From: Epiperipatus broadwayi
Lineage: Eukaryota > Onychophora > Udeonychophora > Euonychophora > Peripatidae
NCBI GenBank assembly: GCA_028023455.1
Contig: JAQFVV010006550.1
Location: 124,001 to 188,000 of the forward strand
DNA length: 64,000 nucleotides
Direction: 5' to 3'
Each line of letters opens with the position of its first letter. Position 1 is the stretch's first letter. Below, in pieces: positions 21,715 to 33,989 of this stretch. The notes under the pieces were generated by a model. The model made no database searches. It had not been told where the DNA came from and saw only the letters and a list, made by a program, of their open reading frames with translations. Both the position numbers and the translations under genes were made by a program.

Positions 21715-21977
21715 TTTTTTATATGTTGTGTGGTCATGTGTATCAGTGGTATGAGATAATGTGGATAGTTGAAGGGGGCTTGAAAGTCTGAGTTCAAATC
21801 CCATATATTTACAATTAGGCTCCAGGTATATGAAAAGTGTCTGTATTTCAAATATTTAAGATTATATCAGTAAGATTCTTTTTAGATAATAAAGAAAAGA
21901 ACTTCTCTTAAATTTAATTAATTTGGAGATCTGGGTGGCTTTGTTGTTTTGAAAGGGAAAAATATTTTTGGGTTGTT

Positions 21978-22160
21978 GTGAACTTTTGTAGAGTTAGTTT
22001 TTTTGTACTTCTTGAGAGTTATTGTAGAAACTTCTGGAAGAGTTATTATACACTTCTTGTAGAGTTTACTATTAAAAACTTCAGAAAAAGTACACTTCTT
22101 GTAGAGTTTAGTTACTGCACACCTCTGGAAGAGTTTTATTGTAAAGTTTTTAAGCTGTTA
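21978..22160 (+). repeat. Degenerate tandem repeat around CTTGTAGAGTTTA
   Basis: The phrase TACACTTCTTGTAGAGTTTA and variants (CTTCTGGAAGAGTTATTAT, CCTCTGGAAGAGTTTTATT) recur every 30-50 bases. The 141-residue frame over this region is explained by the repeat. Confidence 0.5.
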
Positions 22161-22194
22161 AGTTACATAACGTTAAGAGTGAATAGATTGCCGC

Positions 22195-22400
22195 AATTTC
22201 TCTACCCAGCTCCGGTGTGGCTGAGTATGGAGTTCCCTCGTATTATAGGATGTCGTGCCGATAAAAAGCTCTTGCCTCATTTAACAATCATGTCGCTGAC
22301 ATGCTATGCCGTTGCTGTCAATACAAAGCCCCAATGTATAATATCACGGAGTGACCAGCCAATTCTACTGTTTGCCAATATCCTTCAATGTCTGTTAAAA
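22195..22400 (+). pseudogene. Possible integrase-core fragment
   Basis: In two adjacent frames a short stretch reads VAEYGVPSY and then RIIGCRADKK, echoing the YGVPSRxRxDxG string of transposon integrase cores. Only about 15 residues match, with a frameshift in between. I saw no further catalytic residues. Confidence 0.2.
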
Positions 22401-22419
22401 TAATAATTTAATTTAATGA

Positions 22420-22970
22420 TACATTTTGAATCATAAAAGCATCTCTGTCTTTGCTTTAAACAATTATATATTAATCATTCTGTAAAATATATTTATTATC
22501 TAGATATTATATTGCCTTATTTAAATGTTTTCTTATTGTGTTGTAACGCATGCTTAATGAATTGTATATAGTAAGGAAGATCGACTTTTGCAATATATAT
22601 ACTCTATCTTCCTTAAGATTTGTTAGACTTATTGTTTAAGAATTGGACGGAGGTAATGATAAAAATATTTAACATTATCTAAAGAAAGTACAATAATTAA
22701 ATAAAAGCAAGATATTTAAATCCCCCTCCCTCTGATTCTGTGTTGTTGTTTTTTTTTGCTATTTAAATTTGTCTATTAAAATCTGTTACTTCAAATACGT
22801 AATCTCAGCCATTAACGCAATTAGGAATGGTTCATAAACATTTTTTAAAAATAAAATTTAATTTAAAACTTTATTTATTTTTAGAAGAGACAAGTATATA
22901 TGTATACTGCGTATATGTGATTATAAACAATTTTCAGTTTTAAAATAAATTTAACGGTTTATATATATAT
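22420..22970. other. No gene seen
   Basis: AT-rich; nothing recognised. Confidence 0.4.
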
Positions 22971-22975
22971 ATATG

Positions 22976-23036
22976 TCAACGCGTTGACCGGGAAGTAAAC
23001 CCGGGCCAGCTATGCTAACTGCTAGGTCACCAACGA
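22976..23036 (-). repeat. tRNA-Gly-derived repeat lacking the anticodon arm
   Basis: The minus strand reads CGTTGGTGACC, AGTTAGCATAGCTGG, CCCGGGTTTACTTCCCGG, TCAACGC. It is the same sequence as the element at 45774 but without the anticodon stem-loop, consistent with deletion between two AGCTG repeats. The trailer GTTGACATATATA is shared with the other copy, so this is a repeat family rather than a tRNA gene. Confidence 0.65.
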
Positions 23037-23460
23037 GTGAAAATAAATTTAATGTTCAAAGTTGAAAGTTAAAACTTTGTTTCTATTTTTTTTGATAAAT
23101 AAATATGTGTACAGAAATGTATAACAAAATTATAAATATGTGTACTACATGATACGATAGTTTAATTCTTTAAATCTTTTATCTCAATTTTAATATTTTA
23201 TCATCGTAGGCTATCGCAGCAATAATTTCTTTTTATCTGTAAGACCTATGGGCAAATCTCTAATAAGCAGGGATTAATTTCTTTCTAAAATCTTTTATTA
23301 TATATCATAATTGCGTAGGCCTTGATTTAGCCTATAGAATAGATATCCGCATATGATAAACTTATGACATGATTATTTACGTTTTATAGATTTAAATTTA
23401 AGTCCAACTGTTTATTATTACATATAAATAAAGCGTTACTAGGTTGTTTAATTTCTTTAT

Positions 23461-23810
23461 TATCTTACTGCGTTTCTTCAGCAGGCATATATCCTTGCTT
23501 CGAAAATTTAATTTGACGGGTTCGTTCTAAATAAGTTCCACGCAAAATGCGGAGCATTCCTTTCGTTTTCCAGACCCAGTGGCTCTTATTATTTCTTGTT
23601 ACCAATGCAGATGATCATTCCTGCCGGTTAATGAGAATTATTTAGGGTTATATGAAGATGCTCATTAACTTCATTCCGTGACCCATTTATTTTATGAAAT
23701 TTGTATCTAACTTCGCAACAGCGAAGATATTCCCGTCGTACTTTATTATAAGACTTGGATATGACATCGCGGAGGCAATCATATTCCAGTTCACCTCGTT
23801 ATTTAATTGT
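23461..23810. other. CpG-richer unique block
   Basis: By eye about 16 CpG lie in 350 bp, including CTTCGCAACAGCGAAG (a short hairpin) and CCCGTCGTAC. Repeats around it have few. No frame or RNA family is recognised. It could be a regulatory element, an exon of a non-coding transcript, or an old GC-richer insertion. Confidence 0.35.
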
Positions 23811-24290
23811 CTATTATTTTAGCAACTCAGTGCCACCCTCCTTATCTCTTGTGTATATTAAAGCTTAAACTTTCAGCATTTATTGGGTTATGATTATGAG
23901 AGTTATGCATTTATCTATTTAACTATATTTTCTAGAATTAATTAAACTTACCTTATTTTAAATATTATTATGTACCTGCTTGATAGACATCTGCCCCAAA
24001 GATCAAATGTGTTCATCATCCAAGGTTTCTTATTTATATATCCGTTATACTTTGAAACTTTTACATGTGTAATCATTAATTCATGTAATTTCCACTATCT
24101 TATAAGTCTAGCAACCTAATTAAGCGGTATTCATTTCTTTTGTTTATTTGTTTGTAATTTTAATACTAATACAGTGTTTGTATTGTATATATACATTGCA
24201 ACGGGTGTCTTGTCTTGTCACAGGGAAGTCATATAGTTAAATTAGTTTTAAGAGTCTCTACCTCACCCTGATCACCGAGTCTAAAAAAAA
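23811..24290. other. No gene seen
   Basis: AT-rich; nothing recognised. Confidence 0.35.
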
Positions 24291-24292
24291 AA

Positions 24293-24624
24293 ATGAAGTA
24301 GTATATGAGATGTGATATGTTGGATTATTTCCATAATCTATGAGTGAACGTTGAATGTATAGAAAATTTTAAACTTTATTTAAACTTTCCAAATACAAAC
24401 AACTTGTTAGTAATAACACACAAATAACAACTTGTTAGTAACAACACACAGATAATCTGTGTGTGTTATTACTAACAAGTTGTTTGTATTTGGAAAGTTT
24501 AAATGAAGATTAAAATTTTCTATACATTTAACGTTCACTTATAGATGATGGAAATAGTCCAACATATCACATCTAATAATATACCATCATCCCAAACCTT
24601 CAGACAAATATGAAGTAATATGTG
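24293..24624. repeat. Family I foldback, copy 2
   Basis: The arms hold ATATGTTGG, TTTCCAAATACAAACAACTTG and TTAGTAATAACACACA. These correspond to the tail of family I units at 19440 and 36199, without the tRNA head. Flanks ATGAAGTAGTATATG (24293-24307) and ATGAAGTAATATGTG (24610-24624) agree at 13 of 15 positions. Confidence 0.65.
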
Positions 24625-26360
24625 GGTTAGAATAAGTTATGGTGGTTTAAATCATTCTGGTGGTGATTTATACGATTATTGGCTCATCCTGACCATTACA
24701 ATATATTCATATTAATGATTTTTATATAGCTTAGTTAATAAATATATTATAGTAGTTATTTAATGTTCACACATAAATATGTACACACCGATGTTTATAT
24801 GTACAAATATATTGTACATTAATGTTTTATATAAACATACACACATACACTTTTATGTGCAGCCTTCAAAAACATGTATGTGTGTATAGTAATATAAGAA
24901 TAATAATAATATCATTTACATTTTTTATTACAATGCTTTTTAAATAGAAGTTCTGAAAAAGATTGTTAGAACAATCGAAACTATTTAGTGGGTTGTAAAA
25001 AACATTGTAAAAAGTAATAAAGAACATTAATGATATTAATATTATATGGATTTGGCATTGCAATAAGAAAGATACAGTAATATCAGTAATAAATCACACT
25101 TCTTGCACTTAATTTTTTTGAGAACACCCTTTTATTATTATTATTTCAGCAGAGTAATAATTTTTTTCACAATTGTATTGGCAAATGTTTTTTATGCATA
25201 CATATAACTAAAAGTTAATCCAGTTTCTTTGATCGTAATTTATTTTCTCCAATCATTCTTTCAACTTTCTTATCTCATTATTTCACGTGATCTTTTTCTA
25301 ATTTTTTTTTTTACAATTCCTTAAGATCTAGTTAAAGATTTTAACTGTTATGAGTTATCTTTTTTTCACAATATATCAAATGTAATTCTATTTTAATTTT
25401 TAATTCTTTTAATTATATCAATAATAGGTGTTTGTTCTCTCATTTTTGTATTTTGGTTTTTATCTTTCCTTATTAATCTCAAGTTACATCTATCCTTCAT
25501 CGTATTGTCTGAATTTTTTTATATTGTTCTTTAAAAAAAATTCAACTGTTAGACCGCTGATAAGATGTATGTAACTAAAACTGTCCTTTTCAAGAACAAA
25601 GACATATTTTCTTTGAATATTAAATAATTTCTATTGTAATATATATTTGAAAGTTAATTCATTACTTTTCAATAGTATTTAATTAATTTTTGATTTGTTT
25701 TAACATTATACTTAAATAATTATTAGAACAAAAAAACAAATTGAATTTCGCACACTTGGATGGTCTTTGTTTTTTTTTTTTAAATTTTAGTAAAATTGAA
25801 TGAAAAATCTAATATATTATGAATTTTACTAATATATTTTTAAATGCTATAATCCTATCACGTGACAATGTCTAATACATATGTCAGTCTTTCTGAATGA
25901 AATGATTTTGTTTTGTTAAACATTTACATTCAATAATTACTAATTATAAAATAAATAAATGATCAAATCTATATATTATTTATTTACTTGTAGGCATTTT
26001 TTTTCTGCCTAATACTAATTTTAAATAATAATGCAGAACGCAAATACAATATTGGCAGAGTGTCCTCTCCCCCCCAATTCTCGTCAATCAAAGGAGATAA
26101 TAACTCATGTTTAAAGTTATTAAATGAGTTATTCTCAAGCTTTAAGGTGGCAAGTGAAATTTTGATTTAGAACCTAAAAGCTCTCAAATTCACCGTGCTA
26201 TCACTATGCTAAAGAATAGATAAATTCTATTTGATTAAATGGTGGAATATTTGGGAGATAAAGAAATGCCTTCCTGTTATATATGTAAAAATTCAAAGTT
26301 AAAGTAATATTTGAACTTTTAGCATCGAAAAGTACATTATTTTTTAAAAAGAAATGAACA
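24625..26360. other. No gene seen
   Basis: 1.7 kb of AT-rich DNA. A weak tRNA-like stretch (TAGCATAGTGATAGCAC on the minus strand near 26190) is noted but incomplete. Confidence 0.35.
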
Positions 26361-26530
26361 CCCAGACTTATTATATAACTGTGTCTATATATGTAATATA
26401 TAGGGTATATGAGCACATACTTTCACACGACACACCACTCTCCACACTATCTCAGAGTTTCACACGACCCACCACTCTTTACACTATCTCATAACACTGA
26501 TACACTTGAACACATATATGTTGAAAAGAT

Positions 26531-26595
26531 AAATAATCACCAATATATGTATTTCATACTAAACTAACAATCATCAGTTGGTCCAGATTATTATC
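26531..26595 (-). ncRNA. Hammerhead, family D copy 2 left arm
   Basis: Minus strand: GGACCAA, CTGATGA, a weak stem II (TTGTT/AGTAT), GAAA, mini stem III, ATA, TTGG. The invariant core is intact but stem II relies on G-U pairs. Confidence 0.45.
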
Positions 26596-27140
26596 TCTAC
26601 ACATATATGCTATAAGTGCTCAGATATATATTAAGATAGCCAATTCTCATACTTTAATGTACAGCCTTTTATCTACTCCACATTCCAACTCTTCAACTGT
26701 CCATCCAATTGAAAATGTGATGATGGGATACTGAAAGACCACCCTGAGACTGAAATTCTTTTCACACCAATGTTGACCTAAGGTCAATCTGACCCCTCAT
26801 GTACATTCTCATATACCCTATATATTATATATATAGACACAGATATATAATAAGCCTGTGTGTTTCAGTTATTACATAGTAGAGATGTAGGCCCATCCCT
26901 TGTATATGTATTAAATGGATCATGTACTGTACATGAGGGGTCATATTGACCTTAGGTCAACATGGGTGTGACAAGAATCTTGGCCTCAGGGTGACCTTTC
27001 AGCATTTCATCATCAGATTTTCAATTGGATGGACGGTTGAAGAGTTGTAGTGTGGAGTAGATTGAAGCATGTCCATTAAAGTATGAGGATTGGCTATCTT
27101 AATATATATCTGAGCACTTATAGCATATATGTGTAGAGAT

Positions 27141-27206
27141 GGTAATCTGGACCAATTGATTATTGCTGGTTTAGTATGAAATATTGTATATTGGTGATTA
27201 TTTATC
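27141..27206 (+). ncRNA. Decayed hammerhead, family D copy 2 right arm
   Basis: Core TTGATTA (C3 and G8 lost) with GAAA, TTGG and flanking stem I strands still readable. Confidence 0.35.
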
Positions 27207-27574
27207 TTTTTAACATATATGTGTTCAAGTGTATCGGTGTTATGAGATAGTATGGAGAGTGGTGGGTCATGTGAAAATCTGTGCTCATATACTCTATAAA
27301 AGGAAGTTTAAAAAATCAGAAAAATTAAATTCAATCTTTTACCAGCCAAATATACGGTAGATGAAACAATGTGGAAGTACTTAAAATCCCCAGCTAGCTA
27401 TACATGAACTAACTATCAATTTCCAGTAATTCCATATTATTTCAAAGAATTAAATTTATAATATCAAACGATTCAAAGAAAATCATGAGATCAAACAGAT
27501 AGTATAAAGTAAAAAATAAATTAATTGTATGGTTGTTTACTTGGGGAAGTCATGTGATATTTAATCAAACACAT

Positions 27575-27944
27575 GATATAATTAAAGAGTATTTGAACCT
27601 AGACTTTCAAGCTCCCTATAGTAATCCACTCCAGCCACTGTAACCATGACCGCATACATGTGAAAAACATAAATATTCCTATTACATGTTGAACTAGCAC
27701 TCCTGAATTGGTCCAGATCATTATCTTCCATGCACATATATGTGATTAGTGCTTGATTTACATTAAGATAGCAAATCTACACACTTTAATAGACAGTTCA
27801 ATCCTCTCCACTCTCCAACTCTTCATTCATCCCTATCACTGAAAATCTGATGATATGGATGGCTGAAGAGTTGGAGAGTGGAGAGGATTGAAGTCTGTCT
27901 ATTAAAGTGCATAGAATTGCGATCCTAACATAAACTGAGCACTG

Positions 27945-27989
<45 letters not shown>

Positions 27990-28228
27990 AAGATGATAAT
28001 CTGAAGCAGCTGATGGGTGCTGGTTCAGCTTGAATTATGTATATTAGAATTCATTTATCTTTTTCACATTTATGTGGTCATGTGTATTGACTATATTGGA
28101 TAGAGATTATAACTGTAGGGAGCTTGAAAGTCTGGGTTCAAATATATTGACTATATTGGATAGAGATGATAACTGTAGGGAGCTTGAAAGTCTGGGTTCA
28201 AATCTCTTTAATTATATCTAGGTTAAGT
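27575..28228. repeat. Family D foldback, copy 3
   Basis: Arms begin GATATAATTAAAGAG and end CTCTTTAATTATATC, with TGAACC(T/C)AGACTTTCAAGC and CAATCCTCTCCACTCTCCAA inside. The hammerhead cores are decayed (CTGATGG on the right). A (TA)n(TG)n tract occupies 27945-27988. Confidence 0.7.
28085..28201. repeat. Exact 60-bp tandem duplication
   Basis: Two copies at a 60-base period starting TATTGACTATATTGGATAG differ only near GATTAT/GATGAT. This is a recent duplication of the family D terminus including the B-box-like GGGTTCAAAT. Confidence 0.85.
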
Positions 28229-28705
28229 ATATACATTATACTTGTATTTCAATATTACAAATACATGTAGTAACACCTAACAATTTTGATTATTTCACCT
28301 GTATTATATTCTTGTTTTTTTTTTTTTTTTGTTATATAAACTGACAATCATTCGAAGAACTTTTAGCTTTTGAATTTCCCTCTTTGCTAAACTGCACAAA
28401 ATTAGTTAAGATATACTTGTAGTATGGATTAAAATAAAAATATATTTCATAAAATTAATGTTTATGAACTGCAATAAAGAAGGTTTAACATAGGCAATGT
28501 CTGATTTGAATTTGATGGAGTTTGGATTTGTAATGTGTTTAATTGGAAATAGAAAACCTGATCAGTATAAAACATAATGATTTTCAAACTCTGGAAATGA
28601 CTGAACTAATTTATAAACCGATATTCAGAACCACTATTGTGTAATGCACTAAGGTTAAATTTATCACTGTACTTCAGCAACTATTGGATGTACTATAGCT
28701 TAAAT

Positions 28706-29181
28706 CAGGGGTGTAAAATTGTTTTGGCTCAGGGGCCACAGAGGTTGGCAGAGGGCCGCATTTGGAGCCACTTTGTGGAAGTGAAGGTTAGTGGAGGGCT
28801 GCATCTTTTTTTCAATACCCAATAAACACACTGCTTTATTCCCTATATTACCAAAGAAATATTTGTTTGTCCATTTTTCATTAAACATGCAACATTCACC
28901 ACAGATTTTACATTTTTTTGGAGGGTTCATGGTTTCACTAAAGTTGGTAATGTATATATTTGCTAATGCAAAGACAAAATTGAAATTAACCAGATCAACT
29001 GGAAAAGTACTGCACATCGAATCTACAATGCACATGTGTATTGTTGTGGAAATCCTAGTGGAAAATACAAGATGAATCTTCGGTTGCACATGGGAAGGAA
29101 ATCTCAGTTCAAGATTGATTTTTCTGATTGTCTTGTCAGGCCGCATAAAAACTTTTAGCAGGCCACTATTTGCCGACCCTG
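28706..29181. mobile_element. Non-autonomous hAT transposon
   Basis: An 8-bp target duplication GCTTAAAT lies at 28698-28705 and 29182-29189. The element starts CAGGGGTG and ends with the complement of CAGGGTCGGC, with GGGCCGCA-type subterminal repeats (GAGGGCCGCAT, CAGGCCGCATAA) usual for hAT elements. Open frames of 94 and 148 residues inside show no transposase motif. Confidence 0.75.
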
Positions 29182-29189
29182 GCTTAAAT

Positions 29190-30855
29190 GATTCTGCTTC
29201 TTATTGACTTTTTTACTGCATAGTTGTGTTATGATATATAAATATCACATCCAAACTTTTTCTTATAATGGAGCATTGTTATTCAAATTTTTATTTTGAA
29301 AATAACATATAATAATAATTAAAGAAATGAAAGAAGACCTGTACTAGATTTTTAATTGTCTTCTAATTAACACACCAATACTTTTCTGATTAATCAGTTA
29401 CATTTTACGTTGCTATTTAAAATACAGGAAGAATACATTCTTTTTAAGGAGAGTAATTTGAGAATGAATTACTAACAATGAATTTTTTTTTGAGTTATTA
29501 ACAGTAAATTTCAAAGCACAGTAATTGTTTTTATATCTTATTATTTATAAATTAAGCTAAGAATGTTTTTTTTTTTTTAATTTCCCTATTTCCATGCATC
29601 TTCTTTTGTGTCTTTTCTGTTTAGATAAACTTTACTTTTTACCTTTCCATTGTTACTTGAAGTAAGTTAAGCAGCTTGAAACAGCATTGTACTTCAACTG
29701 TCCTTTCATTCTTTTCTTTTTTATGAGTGCCATATTATCTGTAAGCTTATTTAAATCAAGTTAAATGACCTTTTAGGCTTCCTCCATGTGAATAGGAATT
29801 CACTTTTGAATAATAAAAGTTATATGTCATGGCGGTGGGGCATTATGATTTTAGAAATGCTTAAATGGGGCATGGCGAAAAATGGAATGGGAGCCACTAT
29901 GAAAATCTTCAACAGAGATTTATATATGTGAAAAATAGGTGAATGATTTTTTGTTTTGTTTTTTCAAAAAGTAATAATGTTTTTAAAATACTTATTAAGA
30001 TTCTCGATTTAATTAAATAAATATATTACATTTAATTTGAAATTTTATTGCATGGGGGGTGGGTCCACTTGCAGCAACAACCTTTCCCCCTGCACACAGA
30101 TATTGTCTTCATTTATATATAAATATAATGAAAATGACAATAATACACACTTTATTTTTATCAGTTTTTAATTATATTTTATTTTGTTGCATTTTTCGAA
30201 CAAAATAAAAATTGTTTTATTTATCATCTCTGATTTCATTTTTTCACCTTTATTTAAAAGTACTGTTTGTTTTATTTTAGTCAATACAATTTTATATTCC
30301 CAGTGCCCGCATTTACACGATTTATTGTTGCTATGAGATTGCTACACCTCTATACAAATCAAACATCTTTTTTGTTTGGAAACACTATTGCAAAATAAAG
30401 GAAATTATTTTTTTCTTGTAAGAAGTTGATCCTAAATTTAAAATCAAACAAAACAATAACAGTTAACAATGAATTCAAGACGATCTCATAAACGTATCCT
30501 CATGTACATTCACTAATATAATTTATTTGCTTTAAAACAAACATAATAATAATAAAAATATATACTTTTATATAAAATAGTCATATTATTAAGTGTTCAT
30601 AAAATCACGTGACATTCGAACTTGTAATTGGCAGTTAAGAATAATATGTCTATTCCTTTGCCTACATGGATTTTTTATTTTATTTATATAAGAATTGAAC
30701 TAGAAACATCTTATTTTATTAAATATATACTTTACATTCTTTCTTTTAGAACTAAAGAGCGTCTTTATTTTATAATGTAGCTATAAATTTGAGCTTCTAA
30801 AAGGAATTATAATATCAAGTAATGATAACATTTGGTTGTAGTACCTTTTGGCTAA
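29190..30855. other. No gene seen
   Basis: 1.6 kb of AT-rich DNA with homopolymer runs; nothing recognised. Confidence 0.4.
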
Positions 30856-30862
30856 TCACCTC

Positions 30863-31387
30863 AACCTAACTTTAAGTAAGACAATTGAAAGAACTCATCA
30901 TCATCATCAACCGTTATCAATCCACTGCAGGATGAAGGTCTCTCCAAGTTTAATCCATCTTCTCCGATCTTTAGCTTTTCTTCTCCACATCACCCCTGCA
31001 CACTTTCTTATTTCATCCATCCATCTCACATATTGACTCTTTCTGGGTCTTTTACAATCTCTTAGAATCCAGTTTAAGATTTAAATTGTCCATCTATTAT
31101 CATCTTTTCTAGCAATATGTCCAGCCCAACTCCACTTCAATCTTTTAATTTTTTCAATGAGGTCAGTAACACCTGTTTGTTCTCTTACCCATACATTACG
31201 TTTTCAATCTCTTCTTGTTACTCCCAACATGCATCTCTCCATACTTCTTTGAGTGGTCTGGAGTCTCTGTATTGCTCTTGTATTAAGTGTCCAGGTCTCA
31301 GATCCATAAGTAATAACTGGTAAAACATATTTGTTAAAAACCTTCCTTTTGAAAGAACTAAAAATCCTAAAGTTAAACCTAACTTTA
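30863..31387 (-). pseudogene. 5'-truncated RTE LINE with 12-bp target duplication
   Basis: AACCTAACTTTA occurs at 30863-30874 and 31376-31387, exactly bracketing the fragment. The minus strand codes KRKVFNKYVLPVITYGSETW, TRAIQRLQTTQRSMERCML and GVTRRD, the region after the RTE palm. It then runs with stops to a (GAT)n-like tail at 30896. Target-primed integration with 5' truncation fits. Confidence 0.8.
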
Positions 31388-31554
31388 TATATCAATATAT
31401 CTGTAAGTGTAATACACAGGGCCACCATGTGCAGGTGTTCAGGTAGTGCAGGGTACAAAGATGCTTCATCATACAGGCACCAAGCCACCAAGATAACTAA
31501 TATCATTTATATGTAAATAAAATTGTTTACATTTTCAAATCATTTCATTGCTAG

Positions 31555-31925
31555 AAATATATTTTGAGGCTAAATATTTTTTATTTAAATATAAGAGAAA
31601 TACTTTTTTTAATTAAATATATTTGTGGTAATTACCTGAGCCTCAAATTTTTAGGCATAAGCTTGAAATATACTACGTATATACTGCTATCATTATGCTA
31701 AACTGAACTGGCTGACACCATTTTGTCACGATAATTAATAAAACTTATTCTTAGAAGCATGTTCTCATTGTAAATATTTATTATTTAAATATATGAGGAA
31801 TGTTTTTTACTTAACCTATTGAAACAATTGCCCAAGTCTCAAAATATATTTCATATATACTCTACCATTGCACAAACCCAAGCAGGGTCAGTGCCCTTTA
31901 ATTAGTGTAATTAATAAAATTTATA
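31555..31925. repeat. Diverged tandem duplication, about 180-bp unit
   Basis: Both units carry TATTTAAATATA(A/T)GAG, the TATTTCA/CTTGAAATATA region, a GCATTATG/CATTGCAC segment and AATTAATAAAA(C/T)TTA in the same order. Confidence 0.5.
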
Positions 31926-31953
31926 GGTAAATTAAAATATTTAAACTTTCTCC

Positions 31954-32606
<653 letters not shown>

Positions 32607-32640
32607 TATAGAAAACATCACGCTATATAAAAAAATAAAT

Positions 32641-32642
<2 letters not shown>

Positions 32643-32702
<60 letters not shown>
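32643..32702. repeat. (ATT)n microsatellite
   Basis: Second trinucleotide tract, right of element Q. Confidence 0.95.
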
Positions 32703-32704
<2 letters not shown>

Positions 32705-32705
<1 letters not shown>

Positions 32706-33260
32706 TTATTTAAAAATAAAACTTATTTTAAAAATATTGCTTCATAATTATAGTAATTCAGCATATGGTGAAATAATTTTTATCAGTAATATTCTACAGA
32801 GTTTAAATATGTTGATCTATTTAGAGTGGCCACCTCTGAAATATGAGTTCTTGGATCGATTCTGGTGCTGTGGTGTGCTAAAAAATTTTTAAAATGTTAT
32901 CTTTCTCTTTTTATCTATTATTATATCATATTATCTTTTTACATATTTTACCAAGTAACTTTTTCTATTTTTAATAACAATATTTTTTTTAGATGCTACA
33001 ATATCTTTTTATATGTTTTAGTAAACAGCTTTTCCTTGGATGTGTTCTTTAGCTAAAGACTTGTAATTGATCCGTAATCCACACTATGACCTGAATCTAA
33101 AGAAAACAGATATACTTTTTAAAAAGATATTAATGCACACCCAAATATTTAATTCTTAACAAATTCCATGGCAACAATATTATTTAATGCAAATTCTTAC
33201 ATTATTGCATTATTGACCAAGTCTAATAAATGTATCCAGTAGAACAAATCAAGCATTTCA
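32705..33260. other. No gene seen
   Basis: AT-rich; nothing recognised. Confidence 0.4.
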
Positions 33261-33264
33261 TTGA

Positions 33265-33642
33265 AAAACAATGAGGATTGCTAATTCCTCAACAAGTTTT
33301 GTGATAAATGCTTAGCCAGAGAAAGCATTTAAAATATCTCTGTCAGGAACCCCTCCCCAAACCTCTGACCATGGTTTAGTGCTTTGGCATTTAACTAAAA
33401 GTTATCTATTGAGTAGAAAACTTTCTATTGAGTAGAAAACTTTTAGTTAAATTCTGGCTTTGGTTTGGTATTTTTAGAGCTAGTGTCTGAACCTACTCTG
33501 AGACCTCTCTGAGGAGTGCCAAAGCACAAAACCATGGTCAGGGATTTGGGGAGGGGTTCCTGACAGAGATATTTTAAATGCTTTCTCTGGCTAAGCATTT
33601 ATCACAAAGCTTGTTGAGGAATTGGCAATCCTCATTGTTTAT
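33265..33642. repeat. Foldback element P
   Basis: Arms 33267-33393 and 33519-33641 include CAATGAGGATTGC, GCTTAGCCAGAGAAAGCATT, TCTGTCAGGAACCCCTCCCC and CCATGGTTT. A 21-base unit (CTATTGAGTAGAAAACTTT) is duplicated in the loop at about 33408-33450. Confidence 0.8.
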
Positions 33643-33989
33643 AACTCACAAGCTTAAAAGAATAGGGACATGTGATCTATGACTCTTATTTTGACTATTT
33701 AAAGCTTTTGATTGTTTTTTATAGTTATCCAACATAACCTATAAATAAACAATATGCAATACATTTTAATCGCTTTTAAAAATGTATTTAATAAGCAATC
33801 TAAGTATGAATAGTCAAAATTTCTTTTATTAAATAAATCTTGTATTTAATAAACAATCTAAGTATGAATATTTAAAATTTCTTTTCTTAAATAAATCCTG
33901 GCTAAATCCCTAATTGTTGAACTATATAATAAAGTATAATATATATAATAGGACTTACTAATAAGTGTCAAAAATATAGTAATGTAAAT

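Larger units (their letters stand above)
21201..21869. repeat. Family D foldback, copy 1, with flanking direct repeats
   Basis: Arms of about 300 bp (21220-21525 and 21535-21810) fold on each other. The element is bracketed by ATTAAGATTATATCA (21201-21215) and TTTAAGATTATATCA (21855-21869), 14 of 15 identical. Each outer end carries a B-box-like GAGTTCAAATCCC. Each arm holds a hammerhead with an intact core. Open frames of 73 and 134 residues are products of the inverted sequence. Confidence 0.75.
26362..27300. repeat. Family D foldback, copy 2, about 900 bp
   Basis: Arms of roughly 400 bp (26397-26815 and 26925-27295) include GGTCCAGATTATTATC, CATACTTTAATG, GTTGACCTAAGGTCAA (itself palindromic) and CCCTCATGTAC. 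The central TA-rich segment (26808-26864) is also inverted relative to the left flank at 26362-26420, so at least two inversions are nested. The left arm begins with a duplicated ACACGAC(A/C)CACCACTCT block. Confidence 0.75.

Noticed and set aside
21447-21851. 134-residue frame in family D
   Set aside because: Arises from the inverted arms; the same words appear in the opposite-strand frame at 21358.
26150-26215. tRNA-like SINE on the minus strand
   Set aside because: An A-box-like TAGCATAGTGATAGCAC is followed by a degraded TTCTAAATC only; too weak to call.
28700-29146. 148-residue minus-strand frame
   Set aside because: It lies inside the hAT element, has no transposase signature, and overlaps the terminal repeats; an accident of the element's base composition.
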